From contig JAOALB010000116.1 of the NCBI GenBank assembly GCA_025331125.1, forward strand, positions 119,880 to 183,879: a stretch of 64,000 nucleotides of DNA, written 5' to 3'. Origin of the DNA: Mycogone perniciosa (Eukaryota; Ascomycota; Sordariomycetes; Hypocreales; Hypocreaceae). A program made the position numbers and the translations under genes. Shown one piece after another: positions 24,401-35,108 of the stretch; position 1 is the first letter of the stretch, and every line of letters starts with the position of its first letter. The notes below the pieces were generated by a model. It was given only the letters and a program-made list of their open reading frames with translations, was not told where the DNA came from and searched no databases.

Positions 24401-25504
24401 GACTACTGGAATAGCCATAAGCAGTAGCTCCTTTGCATACGCTGCTGCTGTTGCTGCTGCATATTTCTGCCAGTGTTTGTTCTTGTGGGAATCCGAATAG
24501 TCACAAATTCCACGGATCACCAGAAACGGCAGGACACCCATTAATCCAGCTGCTTCCATCTCGAAGCATATGATGTCCAGTTCCTGGGCCATGTTATCCC
24601 TGGAGACACCGTCTTTCATCACCTGATTCCCCGACGCAATGGCACCATAATGGATCTTTGGGTGACTGTCCGGTCGAGGAACTCGCGGCACTAACATAGA
24701 TGGGTCGCAACTATTGCAATCATCTCCAGATGTGCTATGGCGGAATTTGGTGAGGAATAGCTGATCTTTCAATGATCCCGGCGACAAATAATCAGTCATC
24801 CCAGGGTGAATTTGATGCATTTCCTGAAGAATTGAGGGTATTTTGCTTGGCGGCGTCGATTCGTGAATTGCCCGTAGCTTGGACACGGCAGTGAAGAGGT
24901 CTGTTTGGGGAATCATGGGGAATCCGGTTCGCTGGATTTCGCCGTTCTCAAGCACCTTACCTAGATCATATGGCATCACTCGGTTGCCGACCACAACATC
25001 ACCAAGTCGGAGATCAACCTTGTTCGAGTTTGGCACTCCACCACCAATGCCTACCATCAAGCCCGTGCGAATGCATGGAAAGCTCCAGCGGAGATTGTTG
25101 GCGACAATGGCAGCATTGGTTGTGCCATATTGATGAGCCGGCAGGCACGCAATAACGATGTTATGTTGCCCAATATGCCCCAGAATATATGTGTTGTTAT
25201 CGTTGCTTTCCACAGGCAGGTCCTCGTGCACATCGTCTAACATTGCTCTCGCAACAGCCATCTCTATAGGAAGCGCGCAGATCCAAGCCACAGTGTAGTC
25301 ATTCTTTTGGAGTGTGAGGGGCTGTACATGTTCGGGCTGGCTGTCATTGGAATCATTGGTTTGGCCGTTCTTTTGTCGTTTCACGAGCTCGGATGAAGCA
25401 GCTTCGTTGCGATGGTCATGGCCGCTCCAAGTTCCCTGTCTTTTCAAGTTCATCCCATATGACTCCGTGGGGAGTGTGGATGACATTCCGAATGCGTGAG
25501 ACAC
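21433..25504 (-). CDS. PNP-NACHT-ankyrin NLR-like protein
   Basis: Two exons, 24358-25504 and 21433-24299, joined by a 58-nt GTATGT...TTGCAG intron; about 1337 aa. N-terminal domain (residues about 70-370) is a purine-nucleoside phosphorylase fold: YTVAWICALPIEMAVARAMLD, then GLMVGIGGGVPN, LGDVVVG and ICFEMEAAGLMG, with a GICDYSDSHK loop. Next is a NACHT NTPase with Walker A GKPGAGKST (about 447-455) and Walker B CFIDALDECDE (about 546-556), then a winged-helix-like linker, and about ten ankyrin repeats from about residue 960 to the end (for example DEDGKTPLSIAAKYGFRDVA). This three-part architecture is the fungal NOD-like receptor class linked to heterokaryon incompatibility and non-self recognition. 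The repeat tract is interrupted once near 21.75-21.85 kb by a non-repeat insert. Both catalytic motifs of the NTPase appear intact. The start at 25504 gives a 69-residue lead that is hydrophilic and probably disordered. Confidence 0.93.
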
Positions 25505-27221
25505 GCAAATTTGGTGATCTTACTGAAGAAGCTTGTCAAAGGAGATGGCGTGGTCCTTACATTGCAATTGAAGGTCAGGATATGGTGAGAGTAGGAGATG
25601 GCATCAATTGAGGCTCAAGCACAGCCACGTAGGGCACAAACACACCGCAGCGCCACATTCATGCAGGTACCTCGCTACTGCTGCCTGCTCATCATTATTA
25701 GAGACATTGACCTTGTACGTCTGGAACTTGCAGGCGGATGTGCTTGAGTGTCTCCGGATAGCGAAATAATGCCTAAGAGTACCACTATATAACGCCATTA
25801 AATTCAAGATAATCATGGAGCTAGGATATTTATTTCTTGGTGTTTTCTTAATGAAATAAATGTCGGTCGGAGGTACGAGTAGCGGTGAGATAGGAAAGCA
25901 TCTTGGTGTCAACTTCTACTCCGTCAGCTATCACTATAGACAAGAAGTTGAGGGTCCATTCGTCACCTATATTGATCTCACTTCTCATGCTTGGTTGGCG
26001 CGAAGCTGTTTCATTTATCCTCGTTCGGCATTACGTGGTCATTCTGATACCATAGTTAGTCTCCTGATACATTATCGATCGAGGCTTTGTGTGCGTTTTG
26101 TTGGGCGCCGTCCTTTATATCAATGACGAGGGTGAAAGTTTCTTGGTACTGTTAGATACTCAAGGGGAGGCGTGTGCGGCACGATGGGGTCAATCTATTG
26201 GTTGCCAGCAGAATCGCTGATCTGTACTCCGTACTCCGTATTCGTGTGTGTTCCCTCTATCTTCTAACGTTGCGGCTGAGTGCTTTTCTCCCTTGACCCC
26301 TTCCTCGTGTGGGGCACGCCTTTACCATTTCCACCCTAGTTTGAGGATAGAGGCGGCTTACGCCCCTGTCACATAAAGCTCTATTCAACAGGTACCTATA
26401 GGCTTATGACATAGTACCTGGTAACTGGCAGCACTCAGCTTCAAATTTGGCTCTGCCTCGGAGTTTATATCCGGCAACTAGGTAACGAGGGACAAGTAAA
26501 CCCTAACACCCAGTACATCAAATAATAAGGGCTATACCTTGCAGCTTGGCGCAATAGTCGACTGAAAAGTTTGGCTATGGCTGGTCCTTTTAGAGAGTAT
26601 GGTAATGTCAGACCGATGACTTGGATACTGAGGTCTGATTTAGACCACGGTAATAACGGGGATAGCGTATCTCCGATAATAACATAAAGTCTTACGGGTA
26701 ATCGGCTTCAGCAAAATAAACCAGTTTTAGCAGGGATACTCTATAAAAATATCTAGGCCTTGCATAGTATCTAGCAAACCTATTTCTACTGGACGCCTTA
26801 AAGTATCTTGTTTCGGAGATAGAAGTTATTGGGTCATTCAAACCCGAGCATCAAGAAATGTTGAGACTTTGCTAGGAACCTGACTAATAATTATTTCCTA
26901 TTCCCCGAAGAATGTATTGAAATGGTGTGATCTAGACATGTATTTCTCGGGTAATGACTGGCAATTACAACATTGCGACGCAACTGTTCCGGGCCTATAT
27001 CCTTAATTCCGCGATACGTCATTGAAAAATTCAACAGTATTCTATCCATCTGATCCTCGAGTAGGTTCTTCCAAATTTGTGTATATTCGTATTGATAGCT
27101 GCTGTCTGACACTCGATTCGATCATCAACATAACACCAAACAAAGCTACATAAATAAGACTTCATTACTCACCAATACCTCCCTCAATTACACGAATTAC
27201 AAGAGACTAAATCTCTAAGAA
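25505..27221. other. Intergenic, NLR promoter side
   Basis: About 1.7 kb between the NLR and the divergent epimerase gene. It carries a tandem copy of the TACTCCGTA motif at 26224-26240 and a TATA-like ACATAAATAAG at 27149-27159 that could serve the downstream gene. No other gene is supported. Confidence 0.5.
26224..26240. repeat. Tandem TACTCCGTA palindromic motif (two units)
   Basis: GTACTCCGTACTCCGTA: two overlapping copies sharing a GTA. It is one of roughly fifteen TACGGAGTA/TACGAAGTA-type copies in the window, all outside exons. Confidence 0.7.
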
Positions 27222-28196
27222 ATGGCTAAAGTTCTCATTATTGGTGCTACCGGATATCTTGGCAAGAGGCTTGCCGCGACGCTGGTTCGCAGTGGCCAGT
27301 ACAGGGTATATGGTATTGCCCGCAGCGAGGCCAAAGCCAAGTCTCTAGCTCTGGCTGAAATCATCCCAATCGTCTGTGCCGACCCTGTCAATGAGCCCAC
27401 AGCCTACCTAAAGGCTATCCGGGATCATCATATCGATACTGTCGTTGATGTTGCCGCAGCATATCTGGATTCAGCCAAGATACTCAGCGATATTAAGAAG
27501 ATTGGCGAGGAACGGCTGGAAAGCTACAAGGCCGCAGGCATCTCCAAGGGCCCTAAGCTTGGTTTCATTTATAGCTCGGGCACCTGGGTCCATGGATCTA
27601 GCAAAGAACCAGTGAATGATCTCAACATTGTCGGCCCTGGCGCCGCCACTCCACCAATGCCCCTCGTTGAGTGGCGGGTCGGTCTGGAGAACTCAGTCCT
27701 CGCCTCTTCCGATGTTCTTGATGTCGCGATCGTGCGACCGGCATTGATCTACGGCTATGAAAACACCATTTGGACTACGTTTATCCTCCCGCTTCTTCAG
27801 GCAGCCAGAAGCGGTAGCTCAGACACCGTCCAGATTCCATTAAGTGTCGATGCCAGGCCAGGCCTCATTCACGTCGATGATGCTGCGACAGGTTTCCAAA
27901 AAGCCATTGAGAAACTGTCGCTGATCAACAGTGGCTCTATCCATCCTGTTTTCGATCTGGTTACCAGTCAAGAGAGCATGTCTGGCATTTTCGAGGCTTT
28001 GGCCGCGACCTGGAATTTCCAAGGCCAGTATGAGCTGGTCGGGCCTGGTGATAATCTATTTGCGGAGGCGATGGGTACGACGATGCGTGGATCGTCATCT
28101 CGTGCAAAGCAGTTGTTGGGCTGGGAGCCAACGAAGCTGAATGGCTACATTGCGGATATGGACCTGTATGCTTCTGCATTTGCGTCTCAGTATTAA
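27222..28196 (+). CDS. NAD(P)-binding Rossmann-fold epimerase/dehydratase-like protein
   Basis: Single exon, 324 aa. It begins MAKVLIIGATGYLGKRLAATLVRSG, the GxxGxxG dinucleotide-binding loop of the extended short-chain dehydrogenase/NmrA-like class, followed by YRVYGIARSEAKAK. A GFIYSSGTWVHG segment sits where these enzymes carry the SSG/substrate strand, and RPALIYGYENTIW resembles the substrate-binding region of NAD-dependent epimerases. The usual YxxxK pair is not obvious, so catalysis is unclear. Such proteins occur in secondary metabolism or redox sensing; no substrate can be assigned. The ATG at 27222 follows a leader with several CAA/CTA tracts and a possible ACATAAATAAG TATA-like element. 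No introns are needed. Confidence 0.85.
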   Translation: MAKVLIIGATGYLGKRLAATLVRSGQYRVYGIARSEAKAKSLALAEIIPIVCADPVNEPTAYLKAIRDHHIDTVVDVAAAYLDSAKILSDIKKIGEERLESYKAAGISKGPKLGFIYSSGTWVHGSSKEPVNDLNIVGPGAATPPMPLVEWRVGLENSVLASSDVLDVAIVRPALIYGYENTIWTTFILPLLQAARSGSSDTVQIPLSVDARPGLIHVDDAATGFQKAIEKLSLINSGSIHPVFDLVTSQESMSGIFEALAATWNFQGQYELVGPGDNLFAEAMGTTMRGSSSRAKQLLGWEPTKLNGYIADMDLYASAFASQY

Positions 28197-29382
28197 GTTA
28201 ATGCCGCCAAGAAGGGTTTATAAACCTATCCAGTCTCACAAGATTGCTTCTAGGACTTTGTAGTTTCGAGCCAATATGACAATCCCTGAAAAGTCTAAAA
28301 TGCCCGAGAACCGTGGCTTAGCAGCTAGGGTCACAAGGACTTGTAACCTTGCATAATGACATGAGGTGGCTCTGTGTCTACTCTTTGTGGCTTCCGTAGA
28401 TCCACTGACTGAGTCGTTGTGAATAGCAAACCCGACTTACTCCGTACATACATGTGAAACCCCCGTTTGCCGGACCCGCGAATCCCCGCGATCACTGATC
28501 AACCCCGTCTAGGGCCACATCCAATCAAAGTGTCTACATAGGACTAACTTGCTTTTTGGTATTGTCTCCCCCAGAATTCTTCGATAGAGCATGCATCTAT
28601 GGACGGATAGATAGAAAAGTCTAATCACCAAGTATAAGCGATTGGACCTGACATATAGCTAATCCGAGAGTGGCAGCTGAAAGCTCCGAAAAGAGTATGG
28701 CGAGGAGAGTCTTTAGCAGTATGAGCCGCATTACCGAGCACCTACCAAGCTATGTCTTAGTGCAAAAAAGCCTCTTCTCCCCTCGTGGATAAGAAACAAC
28801 ACTACAAATCGACTGTAAAGCTAGACCCTAGACTTTAAAGGGGAGGTCAGATTCCACAGAAGAAATTATAAAGGAGCCATTCAGTGATGCCACCTTCCAT
28901 TCGTGATTGACGATTTATAGTCACCTTCCATTGCATCTGTGCATTGGCAGAAGCGGCATCTATGGGTTGTCAAAGCCATCACTGCCATGTGCGAGCGGTT
29001 GATATGGACTGCAGCCTTGTTCGGCCGTTTGAGGTTTCCCCTTTCTGTGCTTTTTCTCCTGGCTCCCATTTCCCAGCTTGGATTGGTGGTTGCGCTTCTG
29101 TTGGAAATTGGTAGTCCGGCTATATCACGTTGCATCGATAGGGCAATCGTAAGATATTGCCCTTTGCAGTCCACGTTCCAGGTGCAACTGCATGTGAAAG
29201 TAATTTTGAAGGGTACTGTCACTGTCGTAGTTGTCGTAGTCGAAGCAATGTTTCAATCTTTCATGTGACCCAACACCGATCTTGATATTTGTATTTAAGA
29301 TGGCCTTCTCTTCTGTTTCTTCGTAAGATCACAATCACAATCTGTCATCAGTCAGTCTTCTATCACAACAGTACCTATCAAA
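28197..29382. other. Intergenic, epimerase-like gene to chitinase
   Basis: About 1.2 kb with no supported gene. It contains ACTCCGTAC at 28439-28447. From about 29280 the sequence becomes the chitinase promoter and leader (TGTATTTAAGATGG near 29290, then a CA/TC-rich leader). Confidence 0.5.
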
Positions 29383-30862
29383 ATGCCTTCTACCTTCCTT
29401 TCAGTATTTCTTGCCGGCTTGCTGGCCTTTCTTCCTGCTGCGCGGGCTGGTTTCAACCCCGATGCTGAAGATAACATCTCTGTCTACTGGGGTATGCATA
29501 AGACATGCATATCTAGATGTCTCAGAATGCTAACCCAGTTCCTACTTTGAAGGTCAGAACTCTTTCAACAAAGTCGGTTCGCAAAAGGGACTGGCATTTT
29601 ATTGCAAAAGTGAGTCCTCTTCTCAAAACCACGACCCGAGAGCCTCACTAACGTACATGCTCTTCCACAGATAACCCTAGCATCAACGTAAGCCTTACAA
29701 ATCCAGCTGCATACCTCTCTGGCCATGGGAGAAACTAGTTGCTGACGATAGTAATCTTGAGATATAGATTTACCAGATAGCGTTTTTGACCTCGATTGCG
29801 AACCCCTCTCTGAACTTGGCTAATATCGGAGATAACTGCACCACCTTCGATGGCACTGGACTGCTCCGCTGTCCTGAGGTTGAGTAAGTTTCAGCAACGG
29901 TAGCAGATCTCGGCACATGTGAATTAGTAACTAATAGATGAGATCATAGGGCTGATATCAAAGCATGCCAGTCGAGTGGCAAGACAATCATGCTGTCTAT
30001 CGGAGGCGCTACTTACTCCGAGGGAGGCTTCAGCTCAACGTCAGCAGCAGTAGCAGCTGCGAAGAACATCTGGGCCATGTTTGGCCCCGTCCAGAGCGGC
30101 AGCAATGTTCCTCGACCCTTTGGCACAGCTGTTGTGGATGGCTTTGACTTTGACTTTGAGTCGCCGGTGCAGAACATGGCACCGTTCGTGTCTCAACTGC
30201 GTACTCTCACCGATGCTGCTAAGGGCAAGAAATACTACCTATCGGCGGCTCCTCAGTGCCCCTACCCTGACCTGGCAGATCAGTCCTTCATCAACGGTCA
30301 GGTCGCCATGGACTTTCTCCAGGTACAGTTCTACAACAACTTCTGCGGTGTCGGCCAGTACCCCCAAAACTGGAACTTTGGAACCTGGGACAAGTGGGCC
30401 AAGACTGTCAGTGCCAACCCCAAGGCAAAGGTTCTCATCGGTATTCCAGGAAACGTGGGTGGTGCTGGTGCTGGCTCTTATGTCAGCGGTCCGAAACTGG
30501 CCCAGGCCATTGCAAACGGCAAGTCGTACTCTAGCTTCGGCGGTGTTATGGTCTGGGATATGAGCCAGCTTCAGAACAACCCAGGCTTCCTGGACGAGAT
30601 TGTCAGCGACTTGGGCGGCTCTGGCTCGAATCCGCCGGCGTCTTCTGCCACACCCAAGCCTACTGCCACGTCCAAGCCTACAAAACCCCCGGCGACTACT
30701 CTGGCGACTATCACCAGGTCTGCTACCCCGACTTCTACTGGCGGCTCCGGCACTGTTCCTCGATGGGGACAATGTGGCGGTGCTGGATACACTGGCCCGA
30801 CTCGGTGTGCGGCTCCGTTTAAGTGTGTTTCTAGCGGTGCCTGGTGGTCGCAGTGCCAGTAA
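29383..30862 (+). CDS. Secreted GH18 class III chitinase with C-terminal CBM1
   Basis: Five exons: 29383-29491, 29553-29609, 29671-29687, 29768-29883, 29950-30862, about 403 aa. The product starts with a signal peptide ([22 protein letters not shown]), then a GH18 barrel: ISVYWGQNSF at strand 1, [10 protein letters not shown] at strand 3, and the catalytic DGFDFDFE at about residues 163-170, with the proton-donor glutamate intact. A Thr/Pro/Ser-rich linker follows, and the C-terminus is a type-1 carbohydrate-binding module with its Cys and Trp residues ([16 protein letters not shown]...). Substrate is chitin, acting outside the cell in wall turnover, nutrition or antagonism of other fungi or insects. 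The short exon 3 (17 nt) is supported because flanking phases and the KNNPSIN peptide fit. The class III/CBM1 arrangement is common in mycoparasitic and entomopathogenic Hypocreales. Confidence 0.93.
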
Positions 30863-31405
30863 AAGGAGGAAAACATTCTCTTTGGGGACGAGACAGATGC
30901 GGTTTGGCTCCATTTTATCTCTCAACTGGCTGAATATCATGGCAAGCAGGGAGGGGTGGCTGAGATGAGTACACTCTGCTTTCGCTCTGGTACAGCACTC
31001 ATTACTTGGCCCAATCTAACCCCTGTCCTTTTACCACTCTTTTCTCATACATACCCGATGTATTGTCATTATTTCATAACATACCTGTCTTCTGTATATA
31101 TTTTATATTTTGTACTTACATACTATCGTTGAAGAAACCGCAATGACATAAGAGTTGATAAGATATTCATATGAAATATGTGATGAAGCATCCGAGACAG
31201 CTCGCAGTCTCGTTATCCACTTCACTACCATTTCATAGCAGTAGTTACATAAGGTAGGACTAGATTAAGCTTTAATCACTGGGGACAGGTCACAAGATGA
31301 TGCAAATGGAATGCTCAAGTAGTCAAACACTTAAAGTAGCTAGAAACCCTCATAATATTCATAAATCGTAGAAAAATTATCCCTGCACACATCCTATTTC
31401 ATGCT
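30863..31405. other. Convergent 3' region, chitinase and DUF7730-like gene
   Basis: About 540 nt, AT-rich, with no additional feature seen. Confidence 0.5.
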
Positions 31406-32449
31406 TCAAAGATCGTCATCAGACTCATCACTGCCCGTCTGGCTATAGTAATCGTTGGAGTTCAAGTCATCAGATGCCTCAAGCCGCTCCCCCGATGCGG
31501 TCAGATTCAGTCTGAAATGGTCACACCTGTCCGCCATGGCGGCTTGTCGAGCCTCCTCACTCACCTCTCCTCCCCGCCTCTTGAGTACGTGTTCTGGAAG
31601 GAATGTGACAGTCGAGATGTAGTAATCAAGTCTTCCAGGCTCGGTCTCATCCCTAACCCACTGTTCATCGTGCCAAGTGCTCGTCCCACTCCATCTCGAT
31701 ACCTCATGAGTCGACCCCGAGGCGTCGGCATATAGCACCTCACCATCTTGCCTCCTGAAGAACCAGCGCTGGCTCATCTGGCCGGCGATGGCATCAATCT
31801 GATCTTTCTTGCGCTCTAGAGATTCTAGCTCGATGCGGAACTCGCGGATGGATGAAGGCATGGCCTGACAGACGCCTTCGATCCAGCAACCATCGAAGCG
31901 GAGCTGGTCGTCGTTTTCCCAGAACCACCAGTCAGTGTGGCGAATGGTCAGCGTCAGCCTGCGGGGGCGCAAGCCCGGGGTTTGCAGCAGTCTCTCAAGG
32001 CCGCCCTCTTCAAGCTTGTACATCTGCGCAAAGGCGTGAAGGCTCTCTATCTCCACCTGATCGACACCTTGCTGCTGGGCGATCTGGGAGACCGTCTCGC
32101 CCAGTCGAACGCTACTGTACCAGGTGTCATATTCCGGCGGCGCGCGATCTGTCTGGGTGATCCAGTGAACCTGCTCCTTGAGAATGAACGGCAGATGCCA
32201 GGCTTCACGATAGATGGCGCGACACGTCAGCAGCAGTTGGATGCTGCTCTTGCGTGGCGCGAAATACGAGGGCCGCGTGTAACACGTTGTTGTGGGGTAT
32301 TGGGATTCCTGCGAGGGATCTGGATAGTCGGCCAGCGCATAGGCGAAGATCCTGGAGCGGATTTCTGCCGGAAACATGGAGAATAGTCGCGAGCCATGCT
32401 GGGGGTTGATCTCCCGCGAGAGGAGCTGCTCGTGCAGAGTCGTCGTCAT
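31406..32449 (-). CDS. DUF7730-like / 2EXR-type fungal protein
   Basis: Single exon of about 347 aa if the start is the ATG at 32449. The N-terminal half contains SRLFSMFPAEIRSRIFAYALADYPDPSQ followed by SSIQLLLTCRAIYREAWHLPF, the pattern of fungal DUF7730/F-box-like proteins (P-x-E-I-R-x-x-I-(F/Y)-x-Y-A-L then LLLTCRxIYxEA). The rest is charged with no further domain and ends in an Asp-rich tail (DESDDDL). Function is unknown; the F-box-like motif suggests protein-protein contacts. An ATG at 32596 would add 49 residues, but a CTATATATAC element at 32531-32540 sits inside that extension, so the inner ATG is preferred. Confidence 0.7.
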   Translation of the reverse strand: MTTTLHEQLLSREINPQHGSRLFSMFPAEIRSRIFAYALADYPDPSQESQYPTTTCYTRPSYFAPRKSSIQLLLTCRAIYREAWHLPFILKEQVHWITQTDRAPPEYDTWYSSVRLGETVSQIAQQQGVDQVEIESLHAFAQMYKLEEGGLERLLQTPGLRPRRLTLTIRHTDWWFWENDDQLRFDGCWIEGVCQAMPSSIREFRIELESLERKKDQIDAIAGQMSQRWFFRRQDGEVLYADASGSTHEVSRWSGTSTWHDEQWVRDETEPGRLDYYISTVTFLPEHVLKRRGGEVSEEARQAAMADRCDHFRLNLTASGERLEASDDLNSNDYYSQTGSDESDDDL

Positions 32450-32530
32450 TTGTGAGAGGTGCTGGGAGGCTTCAAGGTTTGGAGAGTAGAAGATGGTGAT
32501 GAGGTTAGAAAAAAGGGTGCAAAATGGCGT

Positions 32531-32540
32531 GTATATATAG
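32531..32540 (-). promoter_or_regulatory. TATA box for the DUF7730-like gene
   Basis: CTATATATAC on the minus strand, about 85 nt upstream of the ATG at 32449. Its position supports the inner start. Confidence 0.5.
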
Positions 32541-33198
32541 TAAAGGGATTCAGCCAAGAGCTCTGCCTGCTTGAGGCAGCCATGCATCCATTCCATGCAT
32601 CCGTGTCATCGCAGGCAGCCATAGGACGAAAGATTGATGGTGGCTCCCATATTAATGAGGCCAAAGCCGCGCACCAATTGACGCACGCGACGTCATCCAC
32701 TCAGCTCTTATGGTGAGCCGATACTCGTTCATATATTTCTATAACAATATGTTGGGCCGTTGGAGAAAATTGCAAGGCTATAAAGCCTCCATTTCTGGGA
32801 GACTTGAAGCCCGCATCAAGCAATCGGGCGTCATCTCATCTGCTTCGATATTCATTTGCCCTGAGGAATATCCCATATTGGCCGATATTCTCGTGATATG
32901 GCTAGCGGATTACTGGGAGATACATCTGCATGCAAGTTTTCTTGGGAAATAGAAGAAAATCATTCTATTGTCACTAACTAGCACCTCTTCTCTGCCAATC
33001 TCTATATATTTACGGAGCTTAATTAGTTAGAAAACATGAATCTTCAATTATACATGCTTCCAAAGGCATATTCGCGTTCGTCGCCAGTCACCCTCACTGA
33101 TCGTTGTTGTGTGGCATAATTACATCGTCCTACCATTCGCCTTATCGTCCGCGCCCTTCCCCATGATCCACACCAAGTTTACTGGCGTTGCGTAGTAC

Positions 33199-33567
33199 TT
33201 GAATAGCCACATCAGTCAATATTTAGTTATGGTGTCACCGATGGGGGGAACATGCCAGATTTTCTGCCGACCGGCTGTTACCTATGATGACAGCGCAGAT
33301 GATCCATATTGTACGTTTGCAGCTAGGTTACCAGTCCAGCCAGCCCGAGGCCTTTTTCTTCTTTTGCTAATAAAAATCGTTGATATAACGGATAAATTGA
33401 AAGAAATCATCGAAGCTGCCAACTTGCCAAATGCTAAGGCGCGAAGACCCATGGTCAATAACCCAGAGTCATATGTCACGTTTGCCGTAGCGGCATACAT
33501 GTACCAGAACCCTCTCCCTACTCCAAAAGGCAAGACGGCGAAAAAAAAGCCGTCTTGTTGCTTCTAG
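33199..33567 (+). CDS. Small ORF of unknown function, low confidence
   Basis: ORF of 122 codons. No family is recognised. The second half (from DKLKEIIEAANLPNAKARRP to the lysine-rich end KTAKKKPSCCF) has normal protein-like composition, whereas the middle (FFLLL-type hydrophobic run) could instead be intron: GTACGT at 33312 and a GCTAATA branch-like site at 33364-33370 fit a splice signal, though the acceptor is unclear. A KKKxxCC-type end can be a lipidated tail, but no standard CaaX box is present. It may be a fragment of a lost gene. Confidence 0.25.
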   Translation: MNSHISQYLVMVSPMGGTCQIFCRPAVTYDDSADDPYCTFAARLPVQPARGLFLLLLIKIVDITDKLKEIIEAANLPNAKARRPMVNNPESYVTFAVAAYMYQNPLPTPKGKTAKKKPSCCF

Positions 33568-33813
33568 TTAAATCATGGCGTATGCATAGTCTATCGATTT
33601 CACGTCTGCCTCCTTGACCTAATAAACGCCAGCCACCATTCAGTTCCCCCAGTGTCATATAAATCTCATAATACACCACATGCATCAGTCAATCTGAAAG
33701 CCCCTTCATAAAATGACACTGATTCCCACATCTTCGCCACTGGGCAAAAAACAAAAAGAGCTATTTCAATTATTCCCAGCTAGCAACAACCTGCCCCAAC
33801 CCAAAAAGCCGTC

Positions 33814-34308
33814 TTACCCTTGGGCCTTCTTTCTAGCCGCCGCTTCTCGTAAGCCAGCCGTAACTCTCTGATATCGAGTTCTAGGTACCATTCTGCATTC
33901 ATGACACTGCATGTGCCAGACAGGCGACACAATATCGATATCTGCGCCAGTGGCGAGCAGCAATTGGACTATTTCATGTTGTCCTTTCTCCATGGCCAGC
34001 TCAACAGCCCTACCGCATAAGAACGTGACTTTTGGCTCCTCTATTTTGAAATAATTCAGGTCTTTAGGTAGACTATGGTAGCCAACATTGGCATCCGCCC
34101 CATATGAAAGCACCAACCGTGCTAGGTCCACATCATCTTGTCGAACAGCGCGGACAAGCGGCGGTATAAACTCTTCTGGTTCGGATATATCTCTCAAGTA
34201 GCAACAATGAATATCAAGGGAGGGTTGTTGTGGATGAGGCCGATCTGTTTCTTTGAAGTCGCACTGAACGCCGTTGGCTAGCAGGAGTCTAGCCATTGCA
34301 AGTACCAC
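33814..34308 (-). CDS. Ankyrin-repeat protein fragment
   Basis: ORF of 164 aa on the minus strand with two or three degenerate ankyrin repeats: ARLLLANGVQCDF, PLVRAVRQDDVDLARLVLSYGADANV and GRAVELAMEKGQHEIVQLLLATGADIDI. The end is basic (REAAARKKAQG). The first residues are already mid-repeat and no upstream domain or good start region is visible, so this is probably the C-terminal piece of a larger ankyrin gene whose 5' part is gone, or a short orphan. It is not alignable by eye to the NLR ankyrins beyond the consensus. Confidence 0.5.
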   Translation of the reverse strand: MVLAMARLLLANGVQCDFKETDRPHPQQPSLDIHCCYLRDISEPEEFIPPLVRAVRQDDVDLARLVLSYGADANVGYHSLPKDLNYFKIEEPKVTFLCGRAVELAMEKGQHEIVQLLLATGADIDIVSPVWHMQCHECRMVPRTRYQRVTAGLREAAARKKAQG

Positions 34309-35108
34309 TCTTCCTCCACTCTGCTAACTTTCTATACACTAGCGTAAACCAGATACTGCCCAATATCAGACTTTCCGAAATCACACACTCAGGCAGGGGC
34401 TGGCTAACATTTACGCTGCACTTTTTGAAGCTATCACAACAACGCAAGCCCTTACAATACCGTTAGTACAAGCTCGAGACCCTTATATTAGTAGCTATTA
34501 CACTTACTTCTTAAACCTTTAAGCTGTTAGATTTTCTGTCTCGCAAATATTAACCATTAAAGCCTATTTATTACATTAAATAAATCTATATACATATATA
34601 AAAGATTTAAGTGCTTTCATTCCTTTATTATTATCGCATCTATAAACAATATCAATAAAGCCTGTCTTGTTATTATTTGATATTATAATGACTTCAAATG
34701 CGCGGATTTTAAAGGAAGGAATCAATAGTACTAAAGAGGTGAGGTTCTTGTTTATGTTTGACATGGATTGCACTAATACACGAACTAGGGCTTATATGGG
34801 TCGGTGGCGCTGTTCGGCATGGGCGAATTTGCTAAGTGTACGGAGTACTCCGTACTCCGTATAATACGGTACATTCTTCAAACGCCCAGTCTAATTTATC
34901 AAGCCCGGGAAAAAGGTTCTCTGTCCTCTGTATACGCCCGAAGCGGAATCGGCCAAAGGAGAACAACCACAAACAGCACCACTTACCCTGGGCAAAGCTC
35001 ATGTCTCGAAATTCAAGGCTTCCTGATAGCTCAACCGCCTGTAATCTTCCGGTCTAGACCTCCTCCTGCGTCTCTTGGCAGTTGTTTAACATCCTAATTG
35101 CTCGAACC
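34309..35108. other. Intergenic AT-rich stretch with TACGGAGTA cluster
   Basis: About 800 nt, AT-rich to 34700, then a compact run of the TACGGAGTA palindrome at 34838-34861. It is probably the promoter side of the LysM gene. Confidence 0.5.
34838..34861. repeat. Compound TACGGAGTA palindrome (three units)
   Basis: One TACGGAGTA followed by two TACTCCGTA units, each sharing the GTA boundary. The longest such cluster in the window. It can form a hairpin. Confidence 0.75.

Larger units (their letters stand above)
32450..33813. other. Intergenic with an unassigned ORF
   Basis: About 1.36 kb. The only candidate is the plus-strand ORF at 33199-33567 (122 codons), described separately. The flanks are AT-rich with no repeats seen. 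Confidence 0.4.

Noticed and set aside
28881..29268. Overlapping ORFs on both strands upstream of the chitinase
   Set aside because: No family features and they lie in the chitinase promoter region.
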